Assembly: GCA_028819075.1 (NCBI GenBank)
Contig: JAPPMM010000002.1
Location: forward strand, 47,335 to 111,334
Source of the DNA: Gammaproteobacteria bacterium
Lineage (GTDB): Bacteria > Gemmatimonadota > Gemmatimonadetes > Longimicrobiales > Gaopeijiaceae
DNA: 64,000 bases
Reading direction: 5' to 3'
How positions within the stretch are numbered: position 1 is the stretch's first letter; each line of letters starts with the position of its first letter. This document shows positions 17,488 through 27,070 of the stretch, piece after piece. The translations under genes and the position numbers were made by a program. The notes under the pieces are model-generated. The model was given only the letters and a program-made list of their open reading frames with translations, searched no databases and was not told the DNA's origin.

Positions 17488-17642
17488 GAGACAACTCCGC
17501 CCGGGGACGACGGCCCTCATGGGGCGATCCTGAGCGGGTCAACCATGTTCAGCACGAGGGACGTTATCAACGGCTTGCGAGCCTGTCAACCTTCCCTGCG
17601 CGGCGATCCCGTCATCACCGCGTGTCCTCCCGGAATGCGACA

Positions 17643-18860
17643 TTAGTCCGGGAGAAATACGACAAATTCCACGCGGCGGCCACGCATGCGCGCGACCCGC
17701 AACCGCCCGCCATCCACCCCCACTTCGTCGCCCGGCCGGGGCACCCGGTGCAGGCTCCCGAAAACGTAGCCGCCGACGGTGTCGGACAGGTCCGAGGGCA
17801 GCTCCAGGCGCAGCCGCTGGTTGGCTTCCCGCACCGAGACGCCTCCCCAGATCCGGACGCTTCCGTCGGCCAGGCGCTGGAATTCGGCGGGTTCGTGCGC
17901 CTCGTGCTCGTCCCGGATCTCCCCCACGATCTCCTCGATGAGGTCCTCGAAGGTCGCCAGCCCCGCGGTGCCGCCGAATTCATCGAGGACGATCGCCATT
18001 TTGGCGCCCTTGTCCTGGAGCTCCGGAATGAGCTCCTGAACGGGCCGCGAGACGGGGGCGAAGACCGGCGCGCGGGGCAGATCGCGGATCTCGGTCACCC
18101 CCTTCTGGTCGGCCCGCCACAGGTCGCGCGCCACCAGCACGCCCACGATCCTGTCGAGGGTTCCGGTGTGCACCGGGAGCCGCAGGTGGCCGTGGTCGAG
18201 CATGACCTGCTTGGCCTCTTCCACGGTGGCGCCCGCATCGATCGCCACGATGTCGGTGCGCGGCGTCATGACCTCGCCCACCGGGACGTCGCCCAGGCGC
18301 ATGACGTTGGACACCACCTGCCACTCGTCCTCCGCCAGGGTTCCGGTGGTCCACGCCATCCGCGCCATCACTTCGATTTCCTCGCGGCTGATGTCCGGGC
18401 CGTTCCCCGATCCCTGCATCAGCCTCTGCACCCAGTAGAGAGGCACGAGCACGGGTGTCATGGTGAAGGTCAGCGCCTTGAGGACGTAGGCGGACGAGGG
18501 GGCGAGCTGCTTGCAGAAGCGGGCTCCGGCGGTCTTGGGAATGATCTCGGAGAAGACCAGGATGGCGAAGGTGAAGACGGCCGAGAAGCCGGCCACCCAC
18601 GCGCTGCCGAAGAGTTCGTAGGCCAGCGACCCCGCGAACGCGGCGCCCGCGGTGTGGGCCACGGTGTTGAGCGTGAGGATGGCCGCGATCGGTTGGTCGA
18701 TGTGGCTCTTCAGCTCATGCAGAAGGCGACCGGAGCGTCGTCCCTCCGCGCGCTGCATCTCGACGAAACTCGTGTCGATGGAGAGGAGTACCGCCTCCAG
18801 AATCGAACAGAGCCCCGAGACGGCGAGCGTGGCGATCATGGTCACGATGAGGATCGTCAT
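17643..18860 (-). CDS. CNNM/CBS-domain hemolysin-family (CorC-like) membrane protein
   Basis: 405-residue inner-membrane protein. An N-terminal CNNM (DUF21) domain with about four membrane spans (LIVTMIATLAVSGLCSILEAV; FAILVFSEIIPKT) is followed by a CBS-domain pair (VMTPRTDIVAIDAGATVEEAKQ and later VFAPVSRPVQELIPELQ) and the CorC/HlyC C-terminal domain (LDEFGGTAGLATFEDLIEEIVGEI). The family is linked to magnesium or cobalt efflux; the name hemolysin is historical. ATG 18860 begins at the first membrane span; a TTG at 18896 would add 12 residues and cannot be excluded. It is divergent from the next gene at 18960. Confidence 0.9.
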   Translation of the reverse strand: MTILIVTMIATLAVSGLCSILEAVLLSIDTSFVEMQRAEGRRSGRLLHELKSHIDQPIAAILTLNTVAHTAGAAFAGSLAYELFGSAWVAGFSAVFTFAILVFSEIIPKTAGARFCKQLAPSSAYVLKALTFTMTPVLVPLYWVQRLMQGSGNGPDISREEIEVMARMAWTTGTLAEDEWQVVSNVMRLGDVPVGEVMTPRTDIVAIDAGATVEEAKQVMLDHGHLRLPVHTGTLDRIVGVLVARDLWRADQKGVTEIRDLPRAPVFAPVSRPVQELIPELQDKGAKMAIVLDEFGGTAGLATFEDLIEEIVGEIRDEHEAHEPAEFQRLADGSVRIWGGVSVREANQRLRLELPSDLSDTVGGYVFGSLHRVPRPGDEVGVDGGRLRVARMRGRRVEFVVFLPD

Positions 18861-18959
18861 CGTACCGATGATCGCATCTTGCGCGGACAGGTGCAAACCC
18901 TCCCCCGCGCGCCGCGCGCGCCGCCTTCCCTTTGACGCGCACCGGACCGAGATTCAGGA

Positions 18960-20093
18960 ATGAGCCGTAAAGGGCCCGTCCCCGCCGATTCCCCAGCCCC
19001 CCCCGCGCCGCGCCGCAGGGCGGAACGGCTGGCTCCCGAGGTCTTCGGCCTGCCTGCGGCTGCGATGCGGGCCGGGCACTACACCGACCAGTACTTCAAC
19101 TGGGCCCGCCGGGTGCTCGAGGCCGAGGCGCGGGCGCCCTCGGTGACCATGCAGGTCTTCCAGAAGAAGGATGTTCTGTTGGCGGGTACCGACGAGGCGG
19201 TGGCGATTCTCAGGCTGTGCCTGGCGGAGGGGTACCGGTGGGAAGACCTGGAGGTGTGGTCGCTGGGCGACGGCGACCGGGCGGCTCCCGGCGAGACGGT
19301 CATGCTCATCCGGGGGCCCTACCCGGCCTTCGCGCACCTGGAGACCCTCTACCTGGGCGCGCTGGCTCGGGGCACGCGGGTCGCCACGGGAACCCGTCGG
19401 GCGGTCGAGGCGGCCTGGCCGGCGCCGGTGCTGTACTTCGCCGCGCGCCACGACCACTGGGCGGTACAGAAGGCGGACGGCTGGGCGGCGCATGTGGCCG
19501 GGGCGGCCGGCGTCTCCACCGACGCGCAGGGGGCGTGGTGGGGCGGCATGGGGGAGGGCACGCTGCCGCACTCGCTGATCGCGGCGTACTCGGGGGACAC
19601 GGTCGCCGCCACGGCGGCGCTCGCCCGCCGGGTGCCGGATTCCGTGCGGGTCGTTTCGCTGGTGGACTTCGACAACGACTGCGTGCGGACGGCGCTGAAG
19701 GTGGCCCGCGCGCTGGGCGAGAAGCTCTACGCCGTCCGCCTGGACACCGCGGAGAACATGGTCGACCGGTCCCTCGCGCGGGAAGCGGAGGCGGGCGGCG
19801 CGCGCGAAAGCGAGCTTCGGGGCGTGAACCGGTGGCTCGTGCACAAGGTGCGGGAAGCCCTCGACCAGGGCGGCTTCGGCCATGTGCGCATCGTCGTCTC
19901 GGGAGGATTCGACGGCGCCCGGATCCGCCGCTTCCGCACGGATGGGGTTCCGGTGGACGCCTTTGGGGTGGGCTCGTCCCTGATCCGGGGCCAGGTCAAC
20001 TTCACGGCGGATGTCGTGAAGGTGGGCGGCAAAGCGGTCGCCAAGGCGGGACGGCGCTATCGGCCCAACCCGTCGCTCGAGCGGGTGGCGTAA
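18960..20093 (+). CDS. Nicotinate phosphoribosyltransferase-like enzyme
   Basis: 377-residue cytoplasmic enzyme of the nicotinate/quinolinate phosphoribosyltransferase superfamily, predicted to make nicotinate mononucleotide from nicotinate and PRPP. Supporting segments are HYTDQYFNWARRVLE near the N-terminus, GEGTLPHSLIAAY (the GTxPHSxI pattern of the family), VSLVDFDND, VRLDTAEN and the late VSGGFDGARIRRF phosphate-binding loop. It is shorter than typical PncB of enteric bacteria and resembles the compact archaeal-type enzyme. The nicotinamidase-like gene follows after 23 bases, which supports a role in the nicotinamide-to-NAD salvage route. The exact substrate is inferred. Confidence 0.85.
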   Translation: MSRKGPVPADSPAPPAPRRRAERLAPEVFGLPAAAMRAGHYTDQYFNWARRVLEAEARAPSVTMQVFQKKDVLLAGTDEAVAILRLCLAEGYRWEDLEVWSLGDGDRAAPGETVMLIRGPYPAFAHLETLYLGALARGTRVATGTRRAVEAAWPAPVLYFAARHDHWAVQKADGWAAHVAGAAGVSTDAQGAWWGGMGEGTLPHSLIAAYSGDTVAATAALARRVPDSVRVVSLVDFDNDCVRTALKVARALGEKLYAVRLDTAENMVDRSLAREAEAGGARESELRGVNRWLVHKVREALDQGGFGHVRIVVSGGFDGARIRRFRTDGVPVDAFGVGSSLIRGQVNFTADVVKVGGKAVAKAGRRYRPNPSLERVA

Positions 20094-20116
20094 CCTTCAT
20101 CACGGGGCGGACCCGA

Positions 20117-20887
20117 ATGACACGCATCGGATGGGTGGTGGATGTGCAGCGGGACTTCATGGAGCCGGACGGGCGACTGTACGTGCGCGACCTGTTCGAC
20201 GAAGGCGATCCCGGAGCGGTGACGGCCGAGCCCCGGCTGATGGAGGCCGTCGAATGGATGCATGCCCACGCCGGCCTGGTGGTGTATACGGGGGACTGGC
20301 ACGGCTACGACGACGCCGAGATCGATGCGAAGAACCCGGATCCGGGGAAGGGCACCTACCCGCCCCACTGCATGGGTCGGTCAACGGATCCCGCGGAGCG
20401 CCTCGGCGCAGAGATCATTCCCTCGCTCGCCTCCTCCGACTGTCTCGTGCTGCAGGTGCACGCGACGCCTGTCGAGGTGCACGCGCTGGTGGCGCGCTGG
20501 CGCCGCCGTCCCCGGCCGGTGCTCATCCGCAAGGACCGCTTCGACGTCTTTGAGGGCAATCGGGGGGCCGACCTCTTCGTGGAGTCGATCGCGCGCACGC
20601 TCGATCCGGTGGAGTTCTTCGTGGCCGGGGTGGCGCGCGACGTGTGCGTGACCCAGGCGATCGACGGCCTCCAGGCGCGCGGCCACCGGGTCACCGCCAT
20701 CCGGGACGCCATGTGGGGTCTCGGGCTCGAGGCGGAGGAGGACACCCTGGCGCGCTGGCGGAGGAAGGGGCAGGTCATCGAGGTGGCCGACCTTCCGCGC
20801 GGCGAGACCGAGTCCGGTGGCGTGGGAGCCCGCCGATTATCCGCGCCCTCGCCGACGGGTGACCGGCAGCCCGGGGCCGGCCGGTAA
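20117..20887 (+). CDS. Isochorismatase-family cysteine hydrolase, probable nicotinamidase
   Basis: 256-residue alpha/beta hydrolase of the isochorismatase/nicotinamidase superfamily. The catalytic set is visible: Asp in VDVQRDFM near the N-terminus, Lys in VLIRKDRFDVF, and Cys in VAGVARDVCVTQA. A metal-site-like GDWHGYDD is present where PncA has DWH. It would hydrolyse nicotinamide to nicotinate, feeding the phosphoribosyltransferase encoded just upstream. The last 25 residues look like an unstructured extension. It is followed two bases later by the M3 peptidase gene. Confidence 0.86.
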   Translation: MTRIGWVVDVQRDFMEPDGRLYVRDLFDEGDPGAVTAEPRLMEAVEWMHAHAGLVVYTGDWHGYDDAEIDAKNPDPGKGTYPPHCMGRSTDPAERLGAEIIPSLASSDCLVLQVHATPVEVHALVARWRRRPRPVLIRKDRFDVFEGNRGADLFVESIARTLDPVEFFVAGVARDVCVTQAIDGLQARGHRVTAIRDAMWGLGLEAEEDTLARWRRKGQVIEVADLPRGETESGGVGARRLSAPSPTGDRQPGAGR

Positions 20888-20889
20888 CG

Positions 20890-22941
20890 ATGCCGGACGC
20901 CGTCACGCCGCCAGCTGCCGGGTCGCCGCCCACATTTGCGGGCATCACGGCGTCCGGTCTGGCGCCGTCGGTGCGCGCCGTGCTGGAACGCGCGCAGGCG
21001 GAGATCGACGACCTCGCCGGGAGCGGCGGGCCGCCCGCGAGCTACGACAATACCATCCAGCGCCTCGACGACATCGTTCAGCAGGTGGAGGAAGAGCTGG
21101 CGCCGGTCACGGTTCTGCTCGCCGTCGCTGAAACTCCGGAGCTGAGGGACGCCTACAACGCGGTGCTGCCCGAGATCGCGGCCTTCTGGTCGCGGCTCCC
21201 GCTGCACCGCGGCCTGTGGGCGGCGGTGCGGGCATTCTCCGGCACCCCCGAGGCGGAAGCGCTCGGCCCGCTCCGCCGCCGCAACCTCGACAGGATGATG
21301 CACCAGTTCCGGTCCGCCGGCGCCGATCTGGGCGACGAGGCCCGCGTCCGCGTCGAGGAGATCCGGGTCGAGCTGTCGCGGCTGGAGCGGCGCTTCTCGG
21401 AAAACGTTCTCGACGCCACGGAAGCGTTCCGGCTGCACATCCCCGAGGACGAGCGCCCGCGACTCGACGGGATCCCGGGCACCGCCCTCGAGCTGGCCCG
21501 CCACAAGGCCCGGACGGAAGACCTGGAAGGTTGGCTGCTGACGCTGGATTTCCCGTCCTTCGAACCCGTGCTCAAGTACGCCCACGACCGCGAGCTGCGC
21601 CGGCAACTCCACCGGGCCTATGTGGGACGCTGCCGGGACGGCGAACTCGACAACCGCCCGGTCATCGCGCGCATCCTGGAGTTGAGACGCGAACTCGCGG
21701 GCCTGCTCGGCTACGGGGACTTCTCCGACTATCGCCTGGACGATGCCATGGCGCGCACCGGAACCCGCGCCTTCGACTTCGTCAGCGACCTGCGCGAGCG
21801 CACGCTTCCGTACTGGCAGCGCGATCTGGCGATGATCCGGGAAAAGGCCGCGCGCATGGGGCTCGGGCCGCTGAAGCCCTGGGACCTGGCATACGTGGCG
21901 GAGGCGCTCCGGCGCGAGCGCTTCCGGTTCGACGACGAGGTCACCCGCCCCTGGTTTCCCCTCGACCGGGTCCTCGCCGGCCTGTTCGAGATCGTGGAGC
22001 GGGTGTTCGGCGTGCGGGTCGAGGAGGTGCCGGCCAGGGACGTATGGCACGAGGACGTGCGCTCCTATCACCTCACCGCGGAGGACGGCACCCGCCTTGG
22101 GTCGTTCCACACCGACTGGTTCCCGCGCACCGGCAAGCGCCAGGGGGCGTGGATGGCGACGCTGACCACCGGAGGTCCGCAGCCGGACGGGGACTTCGTT
22201 CCCCACACCGGCATGATGGCCGGCAACTTCGCCCCGCCCGTGCCGGGCAGGCCGGCCCTGCTCACGCACCGCAGCGTCCAGACCATCTTTCACGAGTTCG
22301 GGCATCTCCTGCACCACTGCACCTCGCGGGTGCCGCTGCCTTCCCGCTCGGGGATGCACGTGCCCTGGGACTGGGTGGAAGTGCCCTCGCAGATCATGGA
22401 AAACTGGACCTGGGAGCGCGAGGCGCTGTCCATCTTCTCCGGGCACCACGAGACGGGGGAGCCCCTGCCCGACGACCTGTACCGGCGCATGCTGGCGGCG
22501 CGCCGCTTCATGGGCGGCCAGGCGCAGATGAGGCAGTTGGGGTTCGCGACCCTCGACCTGCGGCTTCATCGGGAGTACGATGGCACACGGGAGTTGATGT
22601 CGTACGCGGAAGAGGTCATGAGGCCGTTCGCTCCGGAAGAGAGCTTCGCCAGGAGCCACATCCTCACCACCTTCAGCCACCTGTTTGCGGGTGGCTACGC
22701 CTCGGCCTACTACAGCTACATGTGGTCCGAGGTGCTGGAGGCGGATGCCTTCGGGAGGTTCCGCAGGGAAGGGGTCCTCTCCCGGGAGACGGGCGCGGCT
22801 TTCATGGGCACCATCCTGGCGCAGGGGGACAGCCGCGAACCGGACGAGATGTTCCGCGCCTTCATGGGGCGGGACCCGGATCCGGACGCACTGCTGAGGC
22901 GCAATCTGGGGGAGTTGGACGAGGGCCGGGCGGCAACGTGA
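20890..22941 (+). CDS. M3-family zinc metallopeptidase (oligopeptidase A-like)
   Basis: 683-residue cytoplasmic oligopeptidase of the thimet/oligopeptidase A family. The zinc motif HEFGH starts at H468 (in IFHEFGHLLHH), with the third ligand expected in MENWTWE about 27 residues later. The helical N-terminal half and the late FAGGYASAYYSYMWSEV segment are typical, and the length matches the family. There is no signal peptide. It would break short peptides down inside the cell, including released signal peptides. It starts two bases after the nicotinamidase stop, so the three genes from 18960 probably form one operon. Confidence 0.96.
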   Translation: MPDAVTPPAAGSPPTFAGITASGLAPSVRAVLERAQAEIDDLAGSGGPPASYDNTIQRLDDIVQQVEEELAPVTVLLAVAETPELRDAYNAVLPEIAAFWSRLPLHRGLWAAVRAFSGTPEAEALGPLRRRNLDRMMHQFRSAGADLGDEARVRVEEIRVELSRLERRFSENVLDATEAFRLHIPEDERPRLDGIPGTALELARHKARTEDLEGWLLTLDFPSFEPVLKYAHDRELRRQLHRAYVGRCRDGELDNRPVIARILELRRELAGLLGYGDFSDYRLDDAMARTGTRAFDFVSDLRERTLPYWQRDLAMIREKAARMGLGPLKPWDLAYVAEALRRERFRFDDEVTRPWFPLDRVLAGLFEIVERVFGVRVEEVPARDVWHEDVRSYHLTAEDGTRLGSFHTDWFPRTGKRQGAWMATLTTGGPQPDGDFVPHTGMMAGNFAPPVPGRPALLTHRSVQTIFHEFGHLLHHCTSRVPLPSRSGMHVPWDWVEVPSQIMENWTWEREALSIFSGHHETGEPLPDDLYRRMLAARRFMGGQAQMRQLGFATLDLRLHREYDGTRELMSYAEEVMRPFAPEESFARSHILTTFSHLFAGGYASAYYSYMWSEVLEADAFGRFRREGVLSRETGAAFMGTILAQGDSREPDEMFRAFMGRDPDPDALLRRNLGELDEGRAAT

Positions 22942-23027
22942 GGGGTTGGCGCCGGCAGACGGCCGTTGGGGCAGGGCGTTTGACGCTGCACACGAGCGTG
23001 GCGCCGGCCCGCAACAAGGAGAGAGCG

Positions 23028-24209
23028 ATGTTGTCGATACCACGTGCAGGCGCCGCGGCGCTGCTGCTGCTCTCTGCCGGGTGCGTCTCCGGGTCCGGAG
23101 CCGGCACGGACGCGGGCGGCGGCCCGATGGCGCGCGCGGTCGACCCGGGCGCGGTGTACTGGCTCTACGTGGGCGCGGAGTCGGCCGACCTGATCCACCG
23201 CATCCGCTTCGACGGCGCGCTCACCCTGGAGCAGACCACCATGGTGGGCGAGATCCCCACCGAAACCGAGGGGCCCCACGGGCTCCGCATCTCGCCCGAC
23301 GGCCGCCACCTGTACATGACTACCGGGCACGGCTTTCCGGACGGGAAGCTGTGGAAGTTCGAGGCGGGCGCGGACACGGTCGTGGCGGAGCCCATCCTGC
23401 TGGGCTACTTCCCGGCGACCATCGACCTCACCCCGGACGGGCTCTACGCCTTCGTGGTCAACTTCAACCTGCACGGCGAGCACGTGCCATCCACGGTCTC
23501 GGTGGTCTACACGCCCGACCTGGTCGAGGTGGAGCAGATCGAGACCTGCACCATGCCGCACGGCGCGCGCATGGCGCCGGACGGGCTGTTTCTCTACTCC
23601 AACTGCATGATGGACGAGCAGGTGGTCGAGATCGACACCCGCACCTTCGAGGTGGCGCGCAGGTTTTCGGTCGCGCCCGGGCGCGAGGGCCCGCTCGATG
23701 CGGAAGGCGGCGGCGCGCGCATGGCGGGCGGCATGAGCGGGATGGGCACCGGAGCGATGGCGGGCGCTCAATGCTCGCCCACCTGGGTGCAGCCCTCGCC
23801 CGACGGACTCAGCCTCTACGTCGCCTGCAACGCCGGCAGCCGCATTCTGCATCTGGACCGCCAGAGCTGGGAGCTGACCCGCGTGCTGCAGGCCGGCACC
23901 GGTCCCTACAACCTCGCGATCACGCCCGACGGCCGCCTGCTGGTCGCGACGCTCAAGCAGGGGGCGGGGGTGGAGTTCTTCGACCTCCGCACTGGCGAAA
24001 GCCTCGCGCGCGTGCCCACCACGACCACGGTCACGCACGGCGTGGAAGTGTCGCCGGACTCGCGCTACGCCTTCGTGAGTTCCGAGGGGGTGGGCGCCGA
24101 GCCGGGCAAGGTGGACGTGTTCGACCTCTCCGACTTCTCCCGCGTGGGAGATGTGGAGGTGGGACAGCAGGCCGGCGGCATCGCGTTCTGGAGGATGGAG
24201 CTGCCCTGA
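23028..24209 (+). CDS. Beta-propeller (YVTN/WD40-like) lipoprotein
   Basis: 393 residues. A lipoprotein signal is clear: hydrophobic AAALLLLSAGC with the lipobox ending at Cys. The mature part is built of beta-propeller blades with recurring SPDGRHLYM, TPDGLYAFV, APDGLFLYS, SPDGLSLYV, TPDGRLLVA and SPDSRYAFV units, about six or seven blades. One inter-blade loop is Gly/Met/Ala-rich (near 240-255). Such proteins act as surface or periplasmic binding scaffolds; the ligand is unknown. The start has AAGGAGAG in good position. It lies between the M3 and M14 peptidase genes on the same strand. Confidence 0.88.
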   Translation: MLSIPRAGAAALLLLSAGCVSGSGAGTDAGGGPMARAVDPGAVYWLYVGAESADLIHRIRFDGALTLEQTTMVGEIPTETEGPHGLRISPDGRHLYMTTGHGFPDGKLWKFEAGADTVVAEPILLGYFPATIDLTPDGLYAFVVNFNLHGEHVPSTVSVVYTPDLVEVEQIETCTMPHGARMAPDGLFLYSNCMMDEQVVEIDTRTFEVARRFSVAPGREGPLDAEGGGARMAGGMSGMGTGAMAGAQCSPTWVQPSPDGLSLYVACNAGSRILHLDRQSWELTRVLQAGTGPYNLAITPDGRLLVATLKQGAGVEFFDLRTGESLARVPTTTTVTHGVEVSPDSRYAFVSSEGVGAEPGKVDVFDLSDFSRVGDVEVGQQAGGIAFWRMELP

Positions 24210-24243
24210 TCGCAAGAACCCTGAGTGCGAGAATCACACCTGA

Positions 24244-24265
24244 GCCAGGGGCAACTGGCCCTGGC
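24244..24265 (+). other. Intercistronic hairpin
   Basis: GCCAGGG (24244-24250) pairs exactly with CCCTGGC (24259-24265) around an eight-base loop, in the 80-base gap between the propeller lipoprotein and the M14 peptidase. No T-run follows, so it is not a clear terminator; it could stabilise a processed end. Confidence 0.45.
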
Positions 24266-24289
24266 GCTTCCATAGAAGAGGATGTTCCC

Positions 24290-27070
24290 ATGCGCATGAC
24301 CGAGCGGAATCCATTGTTCTCCCGAGCCCGGGCCTTCCCGGCGTTCGTCACCCTCGTCCTCGTGCCCGTCCTGTGGGCCTGCGGGGAGATGGCCACCGCC
24401 ACCCGGGTCACCTCCCCGGTGGAGCAATTCGGGCACGAGATCGGGGCCGACTACGTCCTCCCCAACTACGTGGCCCTGAGCGAGTACTGGGAGCTGCTGG
24501 CTTCGGAGTCGGACCGCATGATCCTCGAGTCCATCGGTCAGACCGAGGAGGGCCGCGAACAGTTGATGGCGACCATCACCTCCCCGGCCAACCACGCCAA
24601 TCTGGCCCGCTACAAGGAGATCGCGGAGCGGATGGCGCAGGCGGAGGGGGTTTCGGACGCCGATGCGCGGGCCATGGCGGCCGAGGGCAGGGCCGTGATC
24701 TGGATCGACGGCGGCCTGCACGCCTCCGAAGTGCTCGGTGCGCAGCAGTTGATGGAGCTGGTCTACCACCTGGTGAGCGCCACCGACGAGGAGACCATGC
24801 GCATCTTGGACGACGTGATCGTGCTGGTCGCGCACGCCAACCCGGACGGCCACGATCTGCTCGCCGACTGGTACATGCGCATCGAGACGCCCGAGGAGCG
24901 CAGCACCGGCGGCGCCCCGGTGCTCTACAACAAGTACGCGGGCCACGACAACAACCGCGACTTCTACATGTCGGCACTCGCCGAGAGCACCAACATCAAC
25001 CGCATCATCGCGCGCGAGTGGTTCCCGCACATCGTCTACAACCACCACCAGACCGGTCCGCTGGGGACGGTCATGTTCGCGCCGCCCTTCCGCGATCCGC
25101 CCAACCACTACCTGGATCCGCTCATCCTCACCGGCCTCGACCAGGTCGGCTCGGCGATGCACCAGCGCTTCGTGCTGGAAGGGAAGGGGGGCACGACGAT
25201 GCGCAGCGGGGCGAGCTACTCGACCTGGTGGAACGGCGGCCTGCGCACTACGCCGTACTTCAAGAACCAGATCGGGCTGCTGACCGAGACCATCGGCAAC
25301 CCGACGCCGATTGCGATTCCCTTCATCCCCCGGCGGCAGCTTCCCCACGGCGACCTGCCGCTGCCGGTGGAGCCCGGCCTGTGGCACTTCCGCCAGTCGG
25401 TCGACTACTCGATGACCGCCAATCTCGCGGTGCTCGACTTCGCCTCGCGCAACAAGGACCACCTGCTCTTCAACATCTGGCGGATGGGCACCAACTCCAT
25501 CGAGCGCGGCAGCCGCGACCACTGGACGGTGCTGCCCTTCGAGATCGACGAGGCCGGGGAGACGGTCACGGGCTTTGGCTCGCTAGCCGACTACGAGCGG
25601 CTGTTGAGGGATCCCGCCGACCGCGATCCGCGCGGCTTCATCCTGCCCTCCGACCAGCCGGACTTCCCGACGGCCACCAAGTTCGTGAACGCGCTGCTGA
25701 AGGGCGGGGTGCAGGTGCATCGCGCGACTGCCGACTTCGAGGTGGGGGGAACGAGCTATCCCGCCGACTCCTACGTGGTGCTGGCCGCCCAGGCGTTCCG
25801 CCCCCACGTGCTCGACATGTTCGAGCCGCAGAACCACCCCAACGACTTCGCCTACCCGGGCGCGCCCCCGACCGCGCCCTACGACAACGCGGGGTGGACC
25901 CTCGCCTACCAGATGGGTGTCGAGTTCGACCGCATCCTCGATGGCTTCGACGGCCCCTTCGAGCAGATCGAGTGGCTGGCCGAACCTCCCTCGGGCACGG
26001 TCGCCGGAGCGGCCGGTGCCGCCGGCTACCTGGTGGGCCACGACGCCAACGACGCCTTCGTCGCGGTCAACCGCGTGCTGGCGGCGGGCGGGAGCGTGCA
26101 CTGGCTGCGCGACGACTTCCAGGCGGGCGGATCGGAGCACCCGGCGGGAACCTTCTTCCTGTCCGGGGCGGGAGCGGACGAGGCGTCGGTCGCGGCCATG
26201 GCGGCGGAGCTGGGCATCGACTTCGTTGGCCTGGAGTCCGCACCCTCGGGCCGCGCCTTCGAGCTCACCGCGCCGCGGATCGCGCTCGGCGACGTGTACG
26301 GCGGATCGATGCCGTCGGGCTGGACGCGCATGATCCTCGAGGACTTCGAGTTCGACTTCGATGTGGTCTTCCCGCCCGACCTCGACCAGGGCAACCTGAT
26401 CGACAGGTTCGACGTGCTGGTGCTCGAGGACGGCGCGGTCCCGATGCCCGGCCGGGATGCCGGCAGGACCATGCTGCCCGAGTTCGCGGCCACCGTTCCG
26501 GACGAATTCCGGGGCCGCATCGGCGCCTTCACCTCGGCGACCACGGCACCGGCCGTGCTCGAATTCATCCGCGCCGGGGGGACGGTGGTGGCCATCGGCA
26601 GCTCGACCGCGCTGGCGTACCACGCGGGCCTGCCCGTGCGCGACTACCTGGTGGGGGCCGACGGCCAGCCGCTGGCCTCGGAGGAGTATTACGTGCCCGG
26701 CTCGGTGCTCGACCTGCGCGTGGACGGCGCCCATCCGCTGGCCGCGGGCGTCGGCGAGCGGGCCAACGTGCTCTTCAGTCGGAGCCCCGTGTTCGGCCTG
26801 CAGGGCGCGGCGGCGGGAGTCACCCCGGTGGGGTGGTTCGACACCGATGCGCCGCTGCGCAGCGGATGGGCCTGGGGCCAGCATCACCTTCAGGACGGCG
26901 TCTCGATCGCCGATGCGCGGTTGGGCGAGGGACAGCTTTTCCTGTTCGGTCCCAAGATCACCTTCCGCGCCCAGTCGCACGGGACCTTCCCGTTCCTGTT
27001 TAACGGCATCCACTACGGGGCGGCCCGCGAAGTCACCCTGCCGGGCGGCATGATGGCGGGTGGAGGATGA
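24290..27070 (+). CDS. M14-family zinc carboxypeptidase-like lipoprotein
   Basis: 926-residue exported metallopeptidase. A lipobox-like LWAC puts the lipidated Cys at residue 31. The M14 domain covers about residues 60-420: the zinc-binding HASE is at H144-E147 (GLHASEVLGAQQ), NPDGHD and NNRDFY follow as substrate-binding parts, and the third ligand is expected in YNHHQTGP. A glutamate of the active site is likely in LTETIGNP. The remaining 500 residues contain no second enzyme that I recognise, but include a Rossmann-like/GATase1-like stretch near 740-800. The product is far longer than simple carboxypeptidases. It overlaps the next gene by four bases (ATGA). Confidence 0.9.
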   Translation: MRMTERNPLFSRARAFPAFVTLVLVPVLWACGEMATATRVTSPVEQFGHEIGADYVLPNYVALSEYWELLASESDRMILESIGQTEEGREQLMATITSPANHANLARYKEIAERMAQAEGVSDADARAMAAEGRAVIWIDGGLHASEVLGAQQLMELVYHLVSATDEETMRILDDVIVLVAHANPDGHDLLADWYMRIETPEERSTGGAPVLYNKYAGHDNNRDFYMSALAESTNINRIIAREWFPHIVYNHHQTGPLGTVMFAPPFRDPPNHYLDPLILTGLDQVGSAMHQRFVLEGKGGTTMRSGASYSTWWNGGLRTTPYFKNQIGLLTETIGNPTPIAIPFIPRRQLPHGDLPLPVEPGLWHFRQSVDYSMTANLAVLDFASRNKDHLLFNIWRMGTNSIERGSRDHWTVLPFEIDEAGETVTGFGSLADYERLLRDPADRDPRGFILPSDQPDFPTATKFVNALLKGGVQVHRATADFEVGGTSYPADSYVVLAAQAFRPHVLDMFEPQNHPNDFAYPGAPPTAPYDNAGWTLAYQMGVEFDRILDGFDGPFEQIEWLAEPPSGTVAGAAGAAGYLVGHDANDAFVAVNRVLAAGGSVHWLRDDFQAGGSEHPAGTFFLSGAGADEASVAAMAAELGIDFVGLESAPSGRAFELTAPRIALGDVYGGSMPSGWTRMILEDFEFDFDVVFPPDLDQGNLIDRFDVLVLEDGAVPMPGRDAGRTMLPEFAATVPDEFRGRIGAFTSATTAPAVLEFIRAGGTVVAIGSSTALAYHAGLPVRDYLVGADGQPLASEEYYVPGSVLDLRVDGAHPLAAGVGERANVLFSRSPVFGLQGAAAGVTPVGWFDTDAPLRSGWAWGQHHLQDGVSIADARLGEGQLFLFGPKITFRAQSHGTFPFLFNGIHYGAAREVTLPGGMMAGGG

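Noticed and set aside
20356..23043. Long minus-strand open frame of nearly 900 codons
   Set aside because: It lies opposite the nicotinamidase and M3 peptidase genes, which have intact catalytic motifs; its translation is biased and has no recognisable fold.
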